A stretch of 64,000 nucleotides of DNA from Paenirhizobium daejeonense (GTDB lineage Bacteria; Pseudomonadota; Alphaproteobacteria; Rhizobiales; Rhizobiaceae): NCBI RefSeq assembly GCF_014280875.1, contig NZ_JACLAL010000014.1, positions 1 through 64,000 of the forward strand, in the 5' to 3' direction. Below, piece after piece: positions 41,622-50,535 of the stretch; within the stretch, counting starts at the first letter, position 1; each line of letters begins with the position of its first letter. A program made the position numbers and the translations under genes. The notes beneath the pieces were generated by a model, which ran no database searches, was not told the origin of the DNA, and saw only the letters and a program-made list of their open reading frames with translations.

Positions 41622-43238
41622 TTGTTGAACAATGGAAAGTTTTTTCTCCCGCCGCCGAAGGACGGGAGCGATTTCAAAGAACTCTTCAAACGATTGGCCG
41701 CCGCGGGAGCGGGACGGCCTTTAGGAAGCGATGGATTTCCCGCGGGACCGTGGACGCCAGAGCTTCTTGCAACGGCGATTTCGGAAATTGATTCGAACCG
41801 CATCGGGGTCGACTTGCGCACGGTGCAGCTTTGGTTCCAGGAAAATGACAAAGGAATCAGCACCGCCAACATCCGGTGGCTAGCGAGGATTTTCGGATGC
41901 GATGATCCGGCCGCAACCAGCGAATGGCAGATGGAACTGAGCGCGGCGCAAGCTCGACTGACGGTCAAGAGGCGCTACGGGAAGCGGGACACGGGAAGTA
42001 CGCCATTCGAAGGCCGGGATTTGGCACCCGCCGCAATCGGGATCGACGGCCTCGAGTCCGCGACAGGACTGGTGCAATTTGCCCATGCCACCGGTGGAAA
42101 AATCCGTCCTTTCGGGCTGGCGATGAGATCTGAGGCGCTCTTCAGCAAGGGATCCCCGTTGAACCTGCCCGCAGCGGTATTTGCGGGCGCCACCGCCCTT
42201 GGCTTTTTGTCCTATGTGACTGGTATTCACAGCGCAAATGTCGAACGGATGGACGGAGTCGCAAAGCAGGTCGGATTTCTTTGGGCGCCGAACTGGACTT
42301 TCGTTTTCCTGGTGGTGCTGCCGCTGTTTCTGGCTTTTACGATAGACCTTCTCGTCTTTTGGAAATCTGAGGGGCGCTTTACGGTTGGAGCGCCACGCGA
42401 TCAGGTCGAAAGCCTGAACGGATGGGCGCGCATTGTCGCAAGTTCTTCCTTCACTTACTGGGCTGTTTTTCTTGTTTGTATCGTATTCGCGGGAGTGATC
42501 CAGTGGGTCGAAGTGTGTCTTCTTCCATTGATGAAAGGTGGAGGCGACTATGCGATAGATTGGGGTAAAATAGCGATCGTGCGCCCGGACATCATATCTG
42601 TGCCTGAGGAGATCATTTTTACAGGCCTCGCCTACTCGTATATGGCGATTTGCTTTTATATTTTCTTTGTTGGCCTAATTCTGCTCTACACCATCGCCCA
42701 TGATTTCTCGACAATTACGAGGAAACTGAAACTTCGGACACATGGACATCAACTTTGCGAGATCAACGAGATCGCCTTCAAAACCATGAGTGGGATTTTC
42801 CGATGCACTGCGTTGGGTATCATGGTCGCTATATGCATGAAGGGCCAAAGCTCTTATCTCACATCAGCTAGTCGGAACATCGCTGTGTGGTTGATCAGCG
42901 ACATGTCCTCAGTCCTACATGGACGGATTAGTCCGAACCTCGAAACCGGATATAGAATGCCGACGCACTATAGTAGCCTCCTCATCGTTGTTTCGACGAG
43001 CATTGTATTCTTGTTCGCTTGTGTTCGTATCGGGTTGGACATCCAGCTTCGAAAGACTCTATGGATAATGTCGACGGTCGTAGCCCTTCTTATTGGATCG
43101 TATCTGTTGATCGATGCGTTCCCTGGCTTCTCGATACTTCTGGCGCTATCAGTGCTTTCTGCGCTCTATGGTTTGTTTAATCCAGGGTTCGGAACATGGC
43201 GAGGATGCGGTTTTGGGGCCAAGATAAATGTATCATAA
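41622..43238 (+). CDS. rcgA: RcgA-like membrane protein (putative transporter/regulator of conjugation)
   Basis: The 538-residue protein has a soluble N-terminal part of about 165 residues. An HTH-like segment there reads IGVDLRTVQLWFQENDKG, then ISTANIRWLARIFGCDDPAATSEW. At least seven hydrophobic helices follow (for example FVFLVVLPLFLAFTIDLLVFW, FTYWAVFLVCIVFAGVIQW, YSYMAICFYIFFVGLILLY and LIVVSTSIVFLFACVRIGL). From memory this matches RcgA, which together with RcgR governs conjugation of some rhizobial plasmids. The start is TTG (41622 or 41625). It overlaps the next gene by 11 bases. Base composition is visibly more AT-rich than in the virB block. Confidence 0.62.
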   Translation: MLNNGKFFLPPPKDGSDFKELFKRLAAAGAGRPLGSDGFPAGPWTPELLATAISEIDSNRIGVDLRTVQLWFQENDKGISTANIRWLARIFGCDDPAATSEWQMELSAAQARLTVKRRYGKRDTGSTPFEGRDLAPAAIGIDGLESATGLVQFAHATGGKIRPFGLAMRSEALFSKGSPLNLPAAVFAGATALGFLSYVTGIHSANVERMDGVAKQVGFLWAPNWTFVFLVVLPLFLAFTIDLLVFWKSEGRFTVGAPRDQVESLNGWARIVASSSFTYWAVFLVCIVFAGVIQWVEVCLLPLMKGGGDYAIDWGKIAIVRPDIISVPEEIIFTGLAYSYMAICFYIFFVGLILLYTIAHDFSTITRKLKLRTHGHQLCEINEIAFKTMSGIFRCTALGIMVAICMKGQSSYLTSASRNIAVWLISDMSSVLHGRISPNLETGYRMPTHYSSLLIVVSTSIVFLFACVRIGLDIQLRKTLWIMSTVVALLIGSYLLIDAFPGFSILLALSVLSALYGLFNPGFGTWRGCGFGAKINVS

Positions 43239-44229
43239 ATGGCTAGATCGATGGGATGAGCAGCGGGCGCGGCGTGGCGAGGAAGGGAAGCACGCAACTG
43301 CCTTCGCACTCGACGCGGAACTCGCCTTTCCCGGAACTGGCAAGGTTCGGAGCATCGAGGAATTCTGTGCCCTTGCAGACAAGACGCTGACAGATCAATC
43401 GTTCTTTGAACGACCCAATGAAGTTGACCAAGGGTTTCAGACACAAGATGAATGGCTAAAATTTCCCTCAGATATCATAACCGACATTGAGGAAAACAAC
43501 ACCGTTTGGGCGAAGATCACCGAAAGTGGATCGCTTGATCACGCACTGGTGGTTTTTCATCATTGGAACGCGAGGGCGCGAAATAGCCAACTCGCCAGAT
43601 ACCTTTCGCGGCGTGGCATTACCGTTGTGGAGATTGCCATGCCGTATCACTTCGAGCGTAGTCGCCCAGGCTCCACGCATGCCGATTACATGCTCAGCGC
43701 AAGTCTCGGCCGAACGATTCAATCGATCAGACAGGCCGTTCTGGATGGGCGAAAACTTATCCGTTGGCTTAGGAGCAAAGGCTACAAACAGATATCTATT
43801 CTCGGCGTGAGCTTGGGCTCATGGGTCGCGGGGCTCATCGCCGCACATGAGCCGACTGTTTCGAAAGCTTCATTGTTCCTGACGGCTGGAAGCCTGGCAG
43901 ATATGGTTTGGACCGGCCGCGCTACACGCTCAATACGAGACAACTTCGAACCAACTATTGAGCTGGCAGAACTCCGCAAGGCCTGGGGCCCAATGGGCAT
44001 GGAGAACTACGTGAAGCGTTTGGCAAGGCCGGGTCTCGATCTTCACGTTGTTCTGGCGAAGAGAGACAAGGTGATTCTATCAGAGCTATCAGCAAGCTTC
44101 ATGCAGAAACTGACCGGGGCTGGTGGAAGGCCGACTGTCTTGCAATTGAACTGTGGTCACTATTCACTCGGCATACCGCCTTACATTTTTCAGGCGGGTC
44201 TGAGCTTGAATCGGTTCGTGTCGCGCTGA
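43228..44229 (+). CDS. rcgR: RcgR-like alpha/beta hydrolase
   Basis: This 333-residue protein has an alpha/beta hydrolase core. The strand LDHALVVFHHWNAR with an HHW oxyanion-type motif is followed by the nucleophile elbow GVSLGSW, with serine near residue 193. The acid region is LHVVLAKRDKVI and the catalytic histidine lies in LQLNCGHYSLG. The partner gene upstream overlaps it. From memory the family is called RcgR and is proposed to be a quorum-lactone hydrolase acting in conjugation control; substrate specificity cannot be seen here. If correct, it would link transfer to cell density. Confidence 0.65.
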   Translation: MYHKWLDRWDEQRARRGEEGKHATAFALDAELAFPGTGKVRSIEEFCALADKTLTDQSFFERPNEVDQGFQTQDEWLKFPSDIITDIEENNTVWAKITESGSLDHALVVFHHWNARARNSQLARYLSRRGITVVEIAMPYHFERSRPGSTHADYMLSASLGRTIQSIRQAVLDGRKLIRWLRSKGYKQISILGVSLGSWVAGLIAAHEPTVSKASLFLTAGSLADMVWTGRATRSIRDNFEPTIELAELRKAWGPMGMENYVKRLARPGLDLHVVLAKRDKVILSELSASFMQKLTGAGGRPTVLQLNCGHYSLGIPPYIFQAGLSLNRFVSR

Positions 44230-44288
44230 CAAAATCAGGCTGGAGCTGAGTTGGCAAAGCTCTTGAAAGGAATCGAACCGCCAACATT

Positions 44289-44537
44289 TTATGAAAAGAA
44301 CCTAAGCACATGATTTCTAGTTGTGAACGTTAGCTGCGCACTTGAGGAGCAATCCACATAGGGCCATTGGCTGTCTGGCCCTTCCAAGAAGTGGGCGTTT
44401 GAGCCCAAATGTTCCCGCCGTGCGAACTCAAAGTATCTAAAGTCCATGTAGCGCATGATATCAGGCACTAAACCTCCCATCCAAGCCGCATACAGGTAGG
44501 CTTCATCTCTCATGCACGCCGAAAGAGGTTTGGGCAC
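44289..44537 (-). CDS. Possible small protein, uncertain
   Basis: An 82-codon reading with some protein-like composition (MDFRYFEFARREHLGSNAHFLEGPD) lies between rcgR and the acyltransferase and overlaps the end of the latter by 35 bases. No family, ribosome site or conserved pattern was recognised. It may be the remnant of a larger gene. Confidence 0.22.
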   Translation of the reverse strand: MPKPLSACMRDEAYLYAAWMGGLVPDIMRYMDFRYFEFARREHLGSNAHFLEGPDSQWPYVDCSSSAQLTFTTRNHVLRFFS

Positions 44538-45561
44538 TCGCCCATCGTTTGATGAACCTGCGGCTTAGCGGCTCAAAGAAGCGCGCGATAAGCCAACAAA
44601 TGAACAGCAAGCTCAACAGAAGTAGTGCACCGACAGACCATCGTCCGCTTTCGGCTCCAAAACGCGCAAACACCGAATACCCAATATTCTGATGAAGCAA
44701 ATACAGAGGATAGGTCAAACCACCGACAATAGTGGCTGCACCGGGCGAAACGGAGAGGCTTGGCGTCAGGACACAAACTGCCACGCAAACAAGGGATATC
44801 GGTCCGATCAGAGCAAGACCGAAATTGTCTCGATAAATACCATAGATCTCGAAGTTCTTAGGCTCTACAAAAAACGGCGTAAGGCAAGCCAGTAGGATCG
44901 ACAAAACAAGAACGCTCATCGCCGACACCCCTGCGCCATAGCGAACCTTGTAGAGCGTCATCCCGAAAGCAAAATAGCCGGAATACTCTGTGATCAATAG
45001 CTTTCGAAGAATTTCACTGTCGATGTGAAATTCGTTTAGGGCGGACAGTAGAACCCATAGGAAAACAATGAGCTTCCAGAAGCGGTGAAACCATCCGGCC
45101 GCCATGAGCACGAAAACCCATCCATAGAAGATGATTTCATAGGCTATCGTCCAGTAGGCCCCATCAAGGAAAGGCTGCCCCAGGAGCCGTGAATTTATGA
45201 TAGCATGCGATAACCACTGCTTTATTGTCGGGTCCGGAAGACCTGGAACCGGCCAATTGTACAGGACAATGGCCGTGATTGATGCACAGAGCACAAACGT
45301 CGGCCACAATCGCGCGAAGCGACCGATCGCAAATTCCAACGCGGTGCGTCCCTCGGACGAGAGCGTTATGACGTAACCGGATATCGCAAAGAATATGAGC
45401 AGGCCCGTGTCTAGCCAGATGGCTATATCGGACACTTCGGAGAAACCGATTCCTCCGCCCTCACCGGTAACCTGCATCCGGAAAGCATAGTGATGCACAA
45501 CGACGAGCATCGCTGAAACGAATCTCAGCATGTCCAGGTTTAGGAGCCGCTCGGCCGGCAT
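44503..45561 (-). CDS. Acyltransferase family 3 membrane protein (OafA/YrhL type)
   Basis: This 352-residue polytopic protein begins NLDMLRFVSAMLVVVHHYAF, containing the family R and H-H motifs (R-x10-H form). IWLDTGLLIFFAISGYVI and FAIGRFARLWPTF follow, then some ten hydrophobic helices. Relatives transfer acetyl or other acyl groups to surface polysaccharide or Nod-type oligosaccharides. It stands alone in AT-richer DNA next to the rcg pair. The substrate is unknown. Confidence 0.85.
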   Translation of the reverse strand: MPAERLLNLDMLRFVSAMLVVVHHYAFRMQVTGEGGGIGFSEVSDIAIWLDTGLLIFFAISGYVITLSSEGRTALEFAIGRFARLWPTFVLCASITAIVLYNWPVPGLPDPTIKQWLSHAIINSRLLGQPFLDGAYWTIAYEIIFYGWVFVLMAAGWFHRFWKLIVFLWVLLSALNEFHIDSEILRKLLITEYSGYFAFGMTLYKVRYGAGVSAMSVLVLSILLACLTPFFVEPKNFEIYGIYRDNFGLALIGPISLVCVAVCVLTPSLSVSPGAATIVGGLTYPLYLLHQNIGYSVFARFGAESGRWSVGALLLLSLLFICWLIARFFEPLSRRFIKRWASAQTSFGVHER

Positions 45562-45597
45562 TTGTATTAAGACCTCAGTTGAACAGTTGGCAGCACA

Positions 45598-46326
45598 TCA
45601 CGCGAGCATCTCACGCACGGCAATCAGCATGAGAATGGAGCCGGCCGCTGCTTCGACGACACGGGATAGGAGCTCAAGGAGGGTGGCACGGCTTTCGAGC
45701 AGATGGATCATGCCGTTGCGAAAGAGAATTGATGCGACCGCAACAACCGAAAGGGTTAGTGCGACGCCAAGCATCATGACGACGGCGAAGGCAACACCGG
45801 CTTCCGGCACGCCGCGCGTCACGGCGAAGGTCATCACGAAGAGGGTCAGCGGACAGGGGATCAGCCCCGCCGTGAAGCCGACGGCAAACCCCTCGCCCTC
45901 TCTGTGGCTCTGCGGCTTGCGGCGGAAGGCGCGATACAGCATCCATAGACCGATGAGGCCAAGCAAACCGCGGCTTAAATCCTCCAGCACAGGCGCGCGG
46001 CCGGGATTGGCGAAGGAGGAGAAGGAGACGAGCGGGAGCGCGAGCAGCACGATCAGCACCGACATCGTCACATGGGTAAAAGAGAGCACGAGTGAAACGG
46101 CGAGGCCGCGTAGGATTCCGAGAGGAGAGCCTGCCAGATAGGTGGCGAGGATCGTCTTGCTATGACCCGGCGCAAGCGCGTGCGTGGCACCGAACAGAAT
46201 GCCCATCGGCAGATAGAAAAGCAAAGCACCCCAACCCCCACCATCGGCGAAAGCCTTGATATGCTCGGCAAAGGCTAGGTAGACCGCGCGTTGAAAGCCG
46301 ACAATATCGGGCAGCAAATTCATCAT
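45598..46326 (-). CDS. Nickel/cobalt efflux-type permease (NicO/RcnA family)
   Basis: This 242-residue protein has six or so membrane helices and the metal-permease motif THALAPGHSKTILATYL in its second helix. A second conserved helix is GFAVGFTAGLIPCPLTLFVMTFAV. It lacks the His-rich loop of the larger paralogue at 48116. The ATG at 46326 overlaps the stop of the YqaA-like gene; a longer frame to 46485 is a shadow inside that gene. It is the last gene of an operon of five that starts with the RcnR-like repressor. Confidence 0.82.
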   Translation of the reverse strand: MMNLLPDIVGFQRAVYLAFAEHIKAFADGGGWGALLFYLPMGILFGATHALAPGHSKTILATYLAGSPLGILRGLAVSLVLSFTHVTMSVLIVLLALPLVSFSSFANPGRAPVLEDLSRGLLGLIGLWMLYRAFRRKPQSHREGEGFAVGFTAGLIPCPLTLFVMTFAVTRGVPEAGVAFAVVMMLGVALTLSVVAVASILFRNGMIHLLESRATLLELLSRVVEAAAGSILMLIAVREMLA

Positions 46327-46763
46327 GACGACAGGCCCAGGGTGATGGTCGCCACGACCAGATAACGCCCCACTTTGGCTACGGCAACCAAAGCCAGGAA
46401 ACCCGGCAACGGTTCGCGCAGCACACCCGCCACGACAGTCAACGGATCGCCGATCACTGGCACCCAGCTGAGCAGGAGTGACCACTTTCCGTAGCGCTGA
46501 TACCAGTCCTGTGCACGATCGAGTGCCGCTGGTCCCACCGGAAACCAGCGCCGGTCCCGGAAACGCTCAAGGCCGCGCCCGAGAAGCCAGTTGATCAACG
46601 ACCCCAGCACATTGCCCGCGCTGGCGACAGCAAGCAGCAGCCACACCGAATAGGTCTCCATCAACAGGAGGCCCGCCAAAGCCGCCTCGGACTGCATCGG
46701 TAGGATCGTCGCAGCGGCCAGTGCGACGAGGAACAGCCCGCCATAGGCGGCGAGCGCATTCAT
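46323..46763 (-). CDS. YqaA-like DedA/VTT-domain membrane protein
   Basis: This 146-residue protein fits the YqaA family. MNALAAYGGLFLVALAAATILPMQSEAAL opens it, then LLAVASAGNVLGSLINWLLGRGLERFRDRRWF, and WSLLLSWVPVIGDPLTVVAGVLR with the conserved G-D-P turn. Members are small DedA-related proteins of uncertain transport function, often found with metal efflux genes. The start at 46763 is chosen by matching the family N-terminus. It lies between the MFS exporter and the small NicO permease. Confidence 0.85.
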   Translation of the reverse strand: MNALAAYGGLFLVALAAATILPMQSEAALAGLLLMETYSVWLLLAVASAGNVLGSLINWLLGRGLERFRDRRWFPVGPAALDRAQDWYQRYGKWSLLLSWVPVIGDPLTVVAGVLREPLPGFLALVAVAKVGRYLVVATITLGLSS

Positions 46764-46791
46764 GGGGACCCGCCGGCCCGCGACCGTTTCC

Positions 46792-48099
46792 TCATATCGA
46801 ACGCGGCCATTCAGTATGGTCGCCGTCGATGACATAGGCGTGGCGGTGGCGGTGTCCGCCGCCGGCGAGATGGGGATGATCCGGCTCGAGCTCATCGTGT
46901 TCGTGGTCGATTTCCTCCGGATCATGGTCAGGCCAAATGCGGGCCGCGAGCATGACCGCAAGAAGGGCGAGAATGCCAAGAGCGACGAAGGTGACCGAAA
47001 GCCCAGCCTTTGCACCAAGCCATCCCGCGACCGGATAGGTTATCAGCCAGCAGGCATGGGAAAGTGCAAACTGCGCCGCAAACAATGCCGGCCGGTCCTC
47101 AGGCTGCGAGGAGCGGCGAAGCAGACGGCCAGACGGAGTCTGAGCCAGGGAGTAGCCAAGACCGAGAACGAACCACAGAGGAAGAAGGAACCCGTAGGCT
47201 GGGACGGTGGCACCGACGAAGAGGCCGGCCACGAGAACGGATGCCCCGGCAAGCATGGCCCTACGGTCCGGAACGTCGTCGAGAAGGCGTGGCAGCAGCA
47301 GGGCGGCGACCATCGATCCACCGCCGAAGGCTGCCAATGCCAGCGCTGTTGCCCGCTGGCTGAGGCCGAAGCCGGCCTGAACCAATACTACCGTGTTCAC
47401 GATGACCATGGCACTGGCGGCGGCGACGGCGAGGTTGAGGGCGAGCAGCCCGCGCAGGCGCGGCGTCGCGAGATAAATGCGCAGTCCCCTTGTCGTGCGG
47501 TCATAGATGCCGCGCGGCGCCGTCGCCTTGGGGCTTGGGAGAGAAACCAACACCACCAGGGCAGCCGAGATTAGGAAGCCGACGACAGTTCCAGCAAACA
47601 GACTGTGGAAGCTGATCACCGTCAGCAGCGCGGCGGCCAGCATCGGGCTGATCACGCTTTCAAGGTCATAGGCCAGCCGAGAAAGCGACAGAGCCCGTGT
47701 ATACTCCTTCTCGTCGGGTAGCACATCGGGGATCGTCGCCTGGAAGGTCGGCGTGAAGCCGGCGGAGGCCGATTGCAGCACGAAGATCAGCACGTAGACC
47801 TGCCAGACCTCGGTAACGAAGGGGAGCGCGAGAGCAACCGCCGCGCGGATCAGATCCAGCGTGACGAGCATCGTACGGCGCGGCAGGCGCTCCGCGAAAG
47901 CGGCAGCGACAGGCGCCACGCCGACATAGGCGATCATCTTGATGGCGAGCGCCGTACCGAGCACGGCGCCGGCATTCGCGCCGGCAAGATCGTAGGCAAG
48001 CAGCCCGAGGGCGACCGTTGCAAGCCCCGTCCCGATGAGGGCGATGACCTGCGCGAGGAAGAGGTGCCGGTAGGTTCGGTTTTGAAGAACGCTAAGCAT
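46792..48099 (-). CDS. MFS exporter with His-rich C-terminus (NreB-like)
   Basis: This 435-residue protein has twelve hydrophobic segments of the major facilitator type (MLSVLQNRTYRHLFLAQVIALIGTGLATVALGLLAYDLAG at the start; the TTRGLRIYLATPRLRGLL loop mid-way). It has a cytoplasmic tail with many histidines and acids (DHDPEEIDHEHDELEPDHPH, then HRHRHAY). NreB-type nickel exporters have such tails, which bind nickel. It lies in the RcnR-repressor operon, 16 bases after the RcnA-like gene. Nickel/cobalt export is inferred from tail and context. Confidence 0.82.
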   Translation of the reverse strand: MLSVLQNRTYRHLFLAQVIALIGTGLATVALGLLAYDLAGANAGAVLGTALAIKMIAYVGVAPVAAAFAERLPRRTMLVTLDLIRAAVALALPFVTEVWQVYVLIFVLQSASAGFTPTFQATIPDVLPDEKEYTRALSLSRLAYDLESVISPMLAAALLTVISFHSLFAGTVVGFLISAALVVLVSLPSPKATAPRGIYDRTTRGLRIYLATPRLRGLLALNLAVAAASAMVIVNTVVLVQAGFGLSQRATALALAAFGGGSMVAALLLPRLLDDVPDRRAMLAGASVLVAGLFVGATVPAYGFLLPLWFVLGLGYSLAQTPSGRLLRRSSQPEDRPALFAAQFALSHACWLITYPVAGWLGAKAGLSVTFVALGILALLAVMLAARIWPDHDPEEIDHEHDELEPDHPHLAGGGHRHRHAYVIDGDHTEWPRSI

Positions 48100-48115
48100 G
48101 AAATGTTTCCTGGAG

Positions 48116-49306
48116 TCACCCGGCGGATGCAGGCGTGGCGGCCTGCGCCGCAAGCCCGATCCAGCCGTGATAGCCGACATAAAGGCCGACGAGGATGATG
48201 AGAATGCCTGAGAAATAAGGCGCTTTACGCGCGAAAGTGCCGAACCACGACCAGCGCTTCGTGGCATGGCGGACGCTGAGCGCCGCCGCCGCGCCGACGG
48301 CGACAAGGGTTACAGCAAGGCCGATGGAGAAGCACAGAACAAGGGCGAAACCGAGCGTGAACTCCTTGAGCTGAAGGCACAGTAGAAGAACTGTGATCGC
48401 CGCAGGGCACGGAATGAGGCCGCCCGTCAGGCCGAACATGATGATCTGCCAGGTGGTGACGTTGCGGTCAGCGAATTTGCGGCGGATGTCGTTGGCATGC
48501 GCCAGCTCATGCGCATCCTGATATCCGTCGGTCGCAACCTCCAGACCGCGCAGTTCCTCGTGCATATGATCATGGCCATGCCCTTCGACAAAGGAAAGGT
48601 CATAATCATGCGTATGGTCGCCATGGCCGAGGCTGACGCGTGCCATGAACTCGTGCGGTTCGGGAATCTCGTCGATGGATTCGAGATAGTTGCCCTTGTC
48701 GACAAAGGCGAAGCCCTGCCGGCTGCCGTCCGGCCGCTCGGTGGCGATCGTGACGTCGCCGGCCTGCCATTTGTGGCCGCGTTCGGTGCGGACGCGCCAG
48801 CGCGGCGGCACGCCGTCCTCGAAGACCTCGACGACGATCGTGCCGTGGCCGGTGTCGATGCGGCGCGTCTCCTCGCCATGCCCATGATGGCCGTGGTCGT
48901 GGCCATCACCATGACTATGGCCATGCCCATGATCATGTCCGGCCGCAGCCCGTGCTGCCTGCTGGTCCTGCCGGGTCCGCCACAACATCCACAGCGCAAT
49001 GGCGATGATGATGATCGCCGAGACGAGCTGGAGGTAAGGCTCCAGGGTTTCGGCAGCGATGCCCTGCCAGAGATACATGCCGCCAAGCGCAATGGCCCAG
49101 ACGATGACCGTATGGGAGGCCGTTGCCGCAAGGCCGAGAAGGATCGCCTGCGCGACCGTACCCCGTACCCCCACGATGAAGGCCGCCATCATCGTCTTCG
49201 AATGGCCCGGCTCAAGCCCATGCAGCGCGCCGAGAAGAATGGCGCTGGGCATGAACAGCCAAGCATGGGTGGAACCCTGCGCTATCAGTTCGGCAAAAGT
49301 GGGCAT
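48116..49306 (-). CDS. rcnA: RcnA-like nickel/cobalt efflux protein
   Basis: This 396-residue protein has the family motif LHGLEPGHSKTMMAAFIVG in helix two and a long His-rich cytoplasmic segment (about residues 118-145: GHDHGHGHSHGDGHDHGHHG). A further His-containing loop (SLGHGDHTHDYDL, GHGHDHMHEE) and a second helix motif GLTGGLIPCPAAITVLLLC follow. RcnA exports nickel and cobalt. The insert between the helices, with a beta-like WRVRTERGHKWQAGDVTIAT stretch, is longer than in E. coli RcnA. The start at 49306 is 7 bases after the repressor gene. Confidence 0.88.
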   Translation of the reverse strand: MPTFAELIAQGSTHAWLFMPSAILLGALHGLEPGHSKTMMAAFIVGVRGTVAQAILLGLAATASHTVIVWAIALGGMYLWQGIAAETLEPYLQLVSAIIIIAIALWMLWRTRQDQQAARAAAGHDHGHGHSHGDGHDHGHHGHGEETRRIDTGHGTIVVEVFEDGVPPRWRVRTERGHKWQAGDVTIATERPDGSRQGFAFVDKGNYLESIDEIPEPHEFMARVSLGHGDHTHDYDLSFVEGHGHDHMHEELRGLEVATDGYQDAHELAHANDIRRKFADRNVTTWQIIMFGLTGGLIPCPAAITVLLLCLQLKEFTLGFALVLCFSIGLAVTLVAVGAAAALSVRHATKRWSWFGTFARKAPYFSGILIILVGLYVGYHGWIGLAAQAATPASAG

Positions 49307-49313
49307 ATATGTC

Positions 49314-49595
49314 TCACAGGAAGCGGGTGATCTGGCTGAAATCACGAATGGCGTTGCGGTCTTCATGGTCCAAGGGGCCGACCACCGCCTCTAGGCAATG
49401 GTCCAGATGGTCAAGGGCGAGCGTCCTTTTTGCCTGTATGATGGCTTTTTCGACCGCATGAAGCTGATGAACGATGTCGAGGCACGGCCGGCCGGTCTCG
49501 ATCATCTCGATGACCTTGCGGATATGCCCCTCCGCCCGCCTAAGGCGCTTGGCGATATCCGGATGGGAGGGATGAAGTTCGCGATTGTCAATCAT
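49314..49595 (-). CDS. RcnR/CsoR-family metal-sensing repressor 1
   Basis: This 93-residue all-helical protein of the DUF156 family reads RLRRAEGHIRKVIEMIETGRPCLDIVHQLHAVEKAIIQAKRTLALDHLDHCLE. It has the sensing cysteine in RPCLD and histidines in LDHLDHC as in nickel/cobalt or formaldehyde sensors. It heads the operon with rcnA, the MFS exporter and two more permease genes. Its own promoter carries the palindrome TATCCCCCTGGAGGGGATA 9 bases upstream. It probably releases DNA on metal binding. A close relative is at 61148. Confidence 0.9.
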   Translation of the reverse strand: MIDNRELHPSHPDIAKRLRRAEGHIRKVIEMIETGRPCLDIVHQLHAVEKAIIQAKRTLALDHLDHCLEAVVGPLDHEDRNAIRDFSQITRFL

Positions 49596-49604
49596 GACTT
49601 ATGC

Positions 49605-49623
49605 TATCCCCCTGGAGGGGATA
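49605..49623. promoter_or_regulatory. Operator of RcnR-like repressor 1
   Basis: TATCCCCCTGGAGGGGATA is a G-tract palindrome with A/T ends, the form bound by CsoR/RcnR/FrmR proteins. It is located 9 bases upstream of the repressor gene. The general form TATCC-N9-GGATA recurs in the metal region. Confidence 0.75.
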
Positions 49624-49684
49624 TGGCAATCCCCTTCTCCTTCGAAATTCGGAGGTGACGGATAATGAGCCTCCAGAAGAAATT

Positions 49685-49714
49685 GCCGCTCCGGAAATGC
49701 AAGCCCGGAGCGGC
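49685..49714 (-). terminator. Hairpin at the end of the HupE cassette 1
   Basis: GCCGCTCCGG and CCGGAGCGGC form a perfect 10-base stem with a 10-base loop, 9 bases beyond the stop codon of the anchor-protein gene. On the minus strand it is followed by AATTTCTTCT, a weak T-rich tail. Confidence 0.6.
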
Positions 49715-49722
49715 AGCGCCGG

Positions 49723-50526
49723 TCACGAAACCCGCTTCATCTCCGCATAGGCGCCGCGAGTGCGCAAAGTGAAGGTTACCGGCGTGTTGCCACGGTTGCG
49801 CCAGAACCAGCCGTGGTTGCCCTTGAACGCCGCCTCGAGCTCGCCGCTGTCGCTTTCCACACCACGCCCCTTCTCATAGCTGACGGACTGCCCGCCGCCG
49901 TCTCCGTGAGCGTCGAAGTTCAATACTCCATTTTCAGCAGCCCATTCGAAGGCAGCCTTGGCGCCGGCATCCATTACCAACTTGACCTCGGCACCTTGGC
50001 CCGGATCGAGCGTGATGGTGATCTCATCGTTCTTTTCCGAGAGCGCAGCGGTCTGTGTCTCCACCTCGGCGGGCAGGGCTTCCGCTTCGTTCGGGTCCGC
50101 GAGAGTGGCAGTTGTGTCGCTTTCCTGCGAGACGCTACCCGTCTGCTGCGCAAGACGCGCGATTTCATCGGTGCTAGGCCCGACGATTGCGAGATTGTTG
50201 TTCGCCAGCATGGCTTCTATCGAAGCGAGGCGCTGCTCCATTTTCACTAGGCTGGCGGCCAGCGCCACGCCATCCGCACCTGCCAGCGGGGCTACCGTCG
50301 TGGCCGCCTTGTCCTTTGCATTCTCAGCAGCAAGCTGCGTCTTGATCTCGCCCATCTCGACAAGGCCGAGCACCCTGCCGACTCCGGTCGGGTCGATTGC
50401 ATATTCGGAGGGCAGGACGATAGTGACGAGGATGGCACCAGCAGCGGCGGCGGCTATCAGAGTGGAGCGCTTCAGGCGTGCGAGCGTCGGGAGGTCCGCT
50501 CGGCTGGGAAAATCGGTGTTGTACAT
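49723..50526 (-). CDS. Transmembrane anchor protein, cassette 1
   Basis: The 267-residue protein has one N-terminal membrane helix (LIAAAAAGAILVTIVLPSEYAIDPTGVG) followed by a variable linker and a conserved C-terminal domain. The domain ends ISITLDPGQGAEVKLVM-like, GDGGGQSVSYEKGRG, and GNHGWFWRNRGNTPVTFTLRTRGAY. The paralogue at 62660 shares the helix and C-terminal domain but has a different linker. Both sit directly behind HupE genes. The C-terminal domain probably faces the periplasm. A metal-related role is inferred from the neighbours only. Confidence 0.75.
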   Translation of the reverse strand: MYNTDFPSRADLPTLARLKRSTLIAAAAAGAILVTIVLPSEYAIDPTGVGRVLGLVEMGEIKTQLAAENAKDKAATTVAPLAGADGVALAASLVKMEQRLASIEAMLANNNLAIVGPSTDEIARLAQQTGSVSQESDTTATLADPNEAEALPAEVETQTAALSEKNDEITITLDPGQGAEVKLVMDAGAKAAFEWAAENGVLNFDAHGDGGGQSVSYEKGRGVESDSGELEAAFKGNHGWFWRNRGNTPVTFTLRTRGAYAEMKRVS

Positions 50527-50535
50527 GGGATATCC

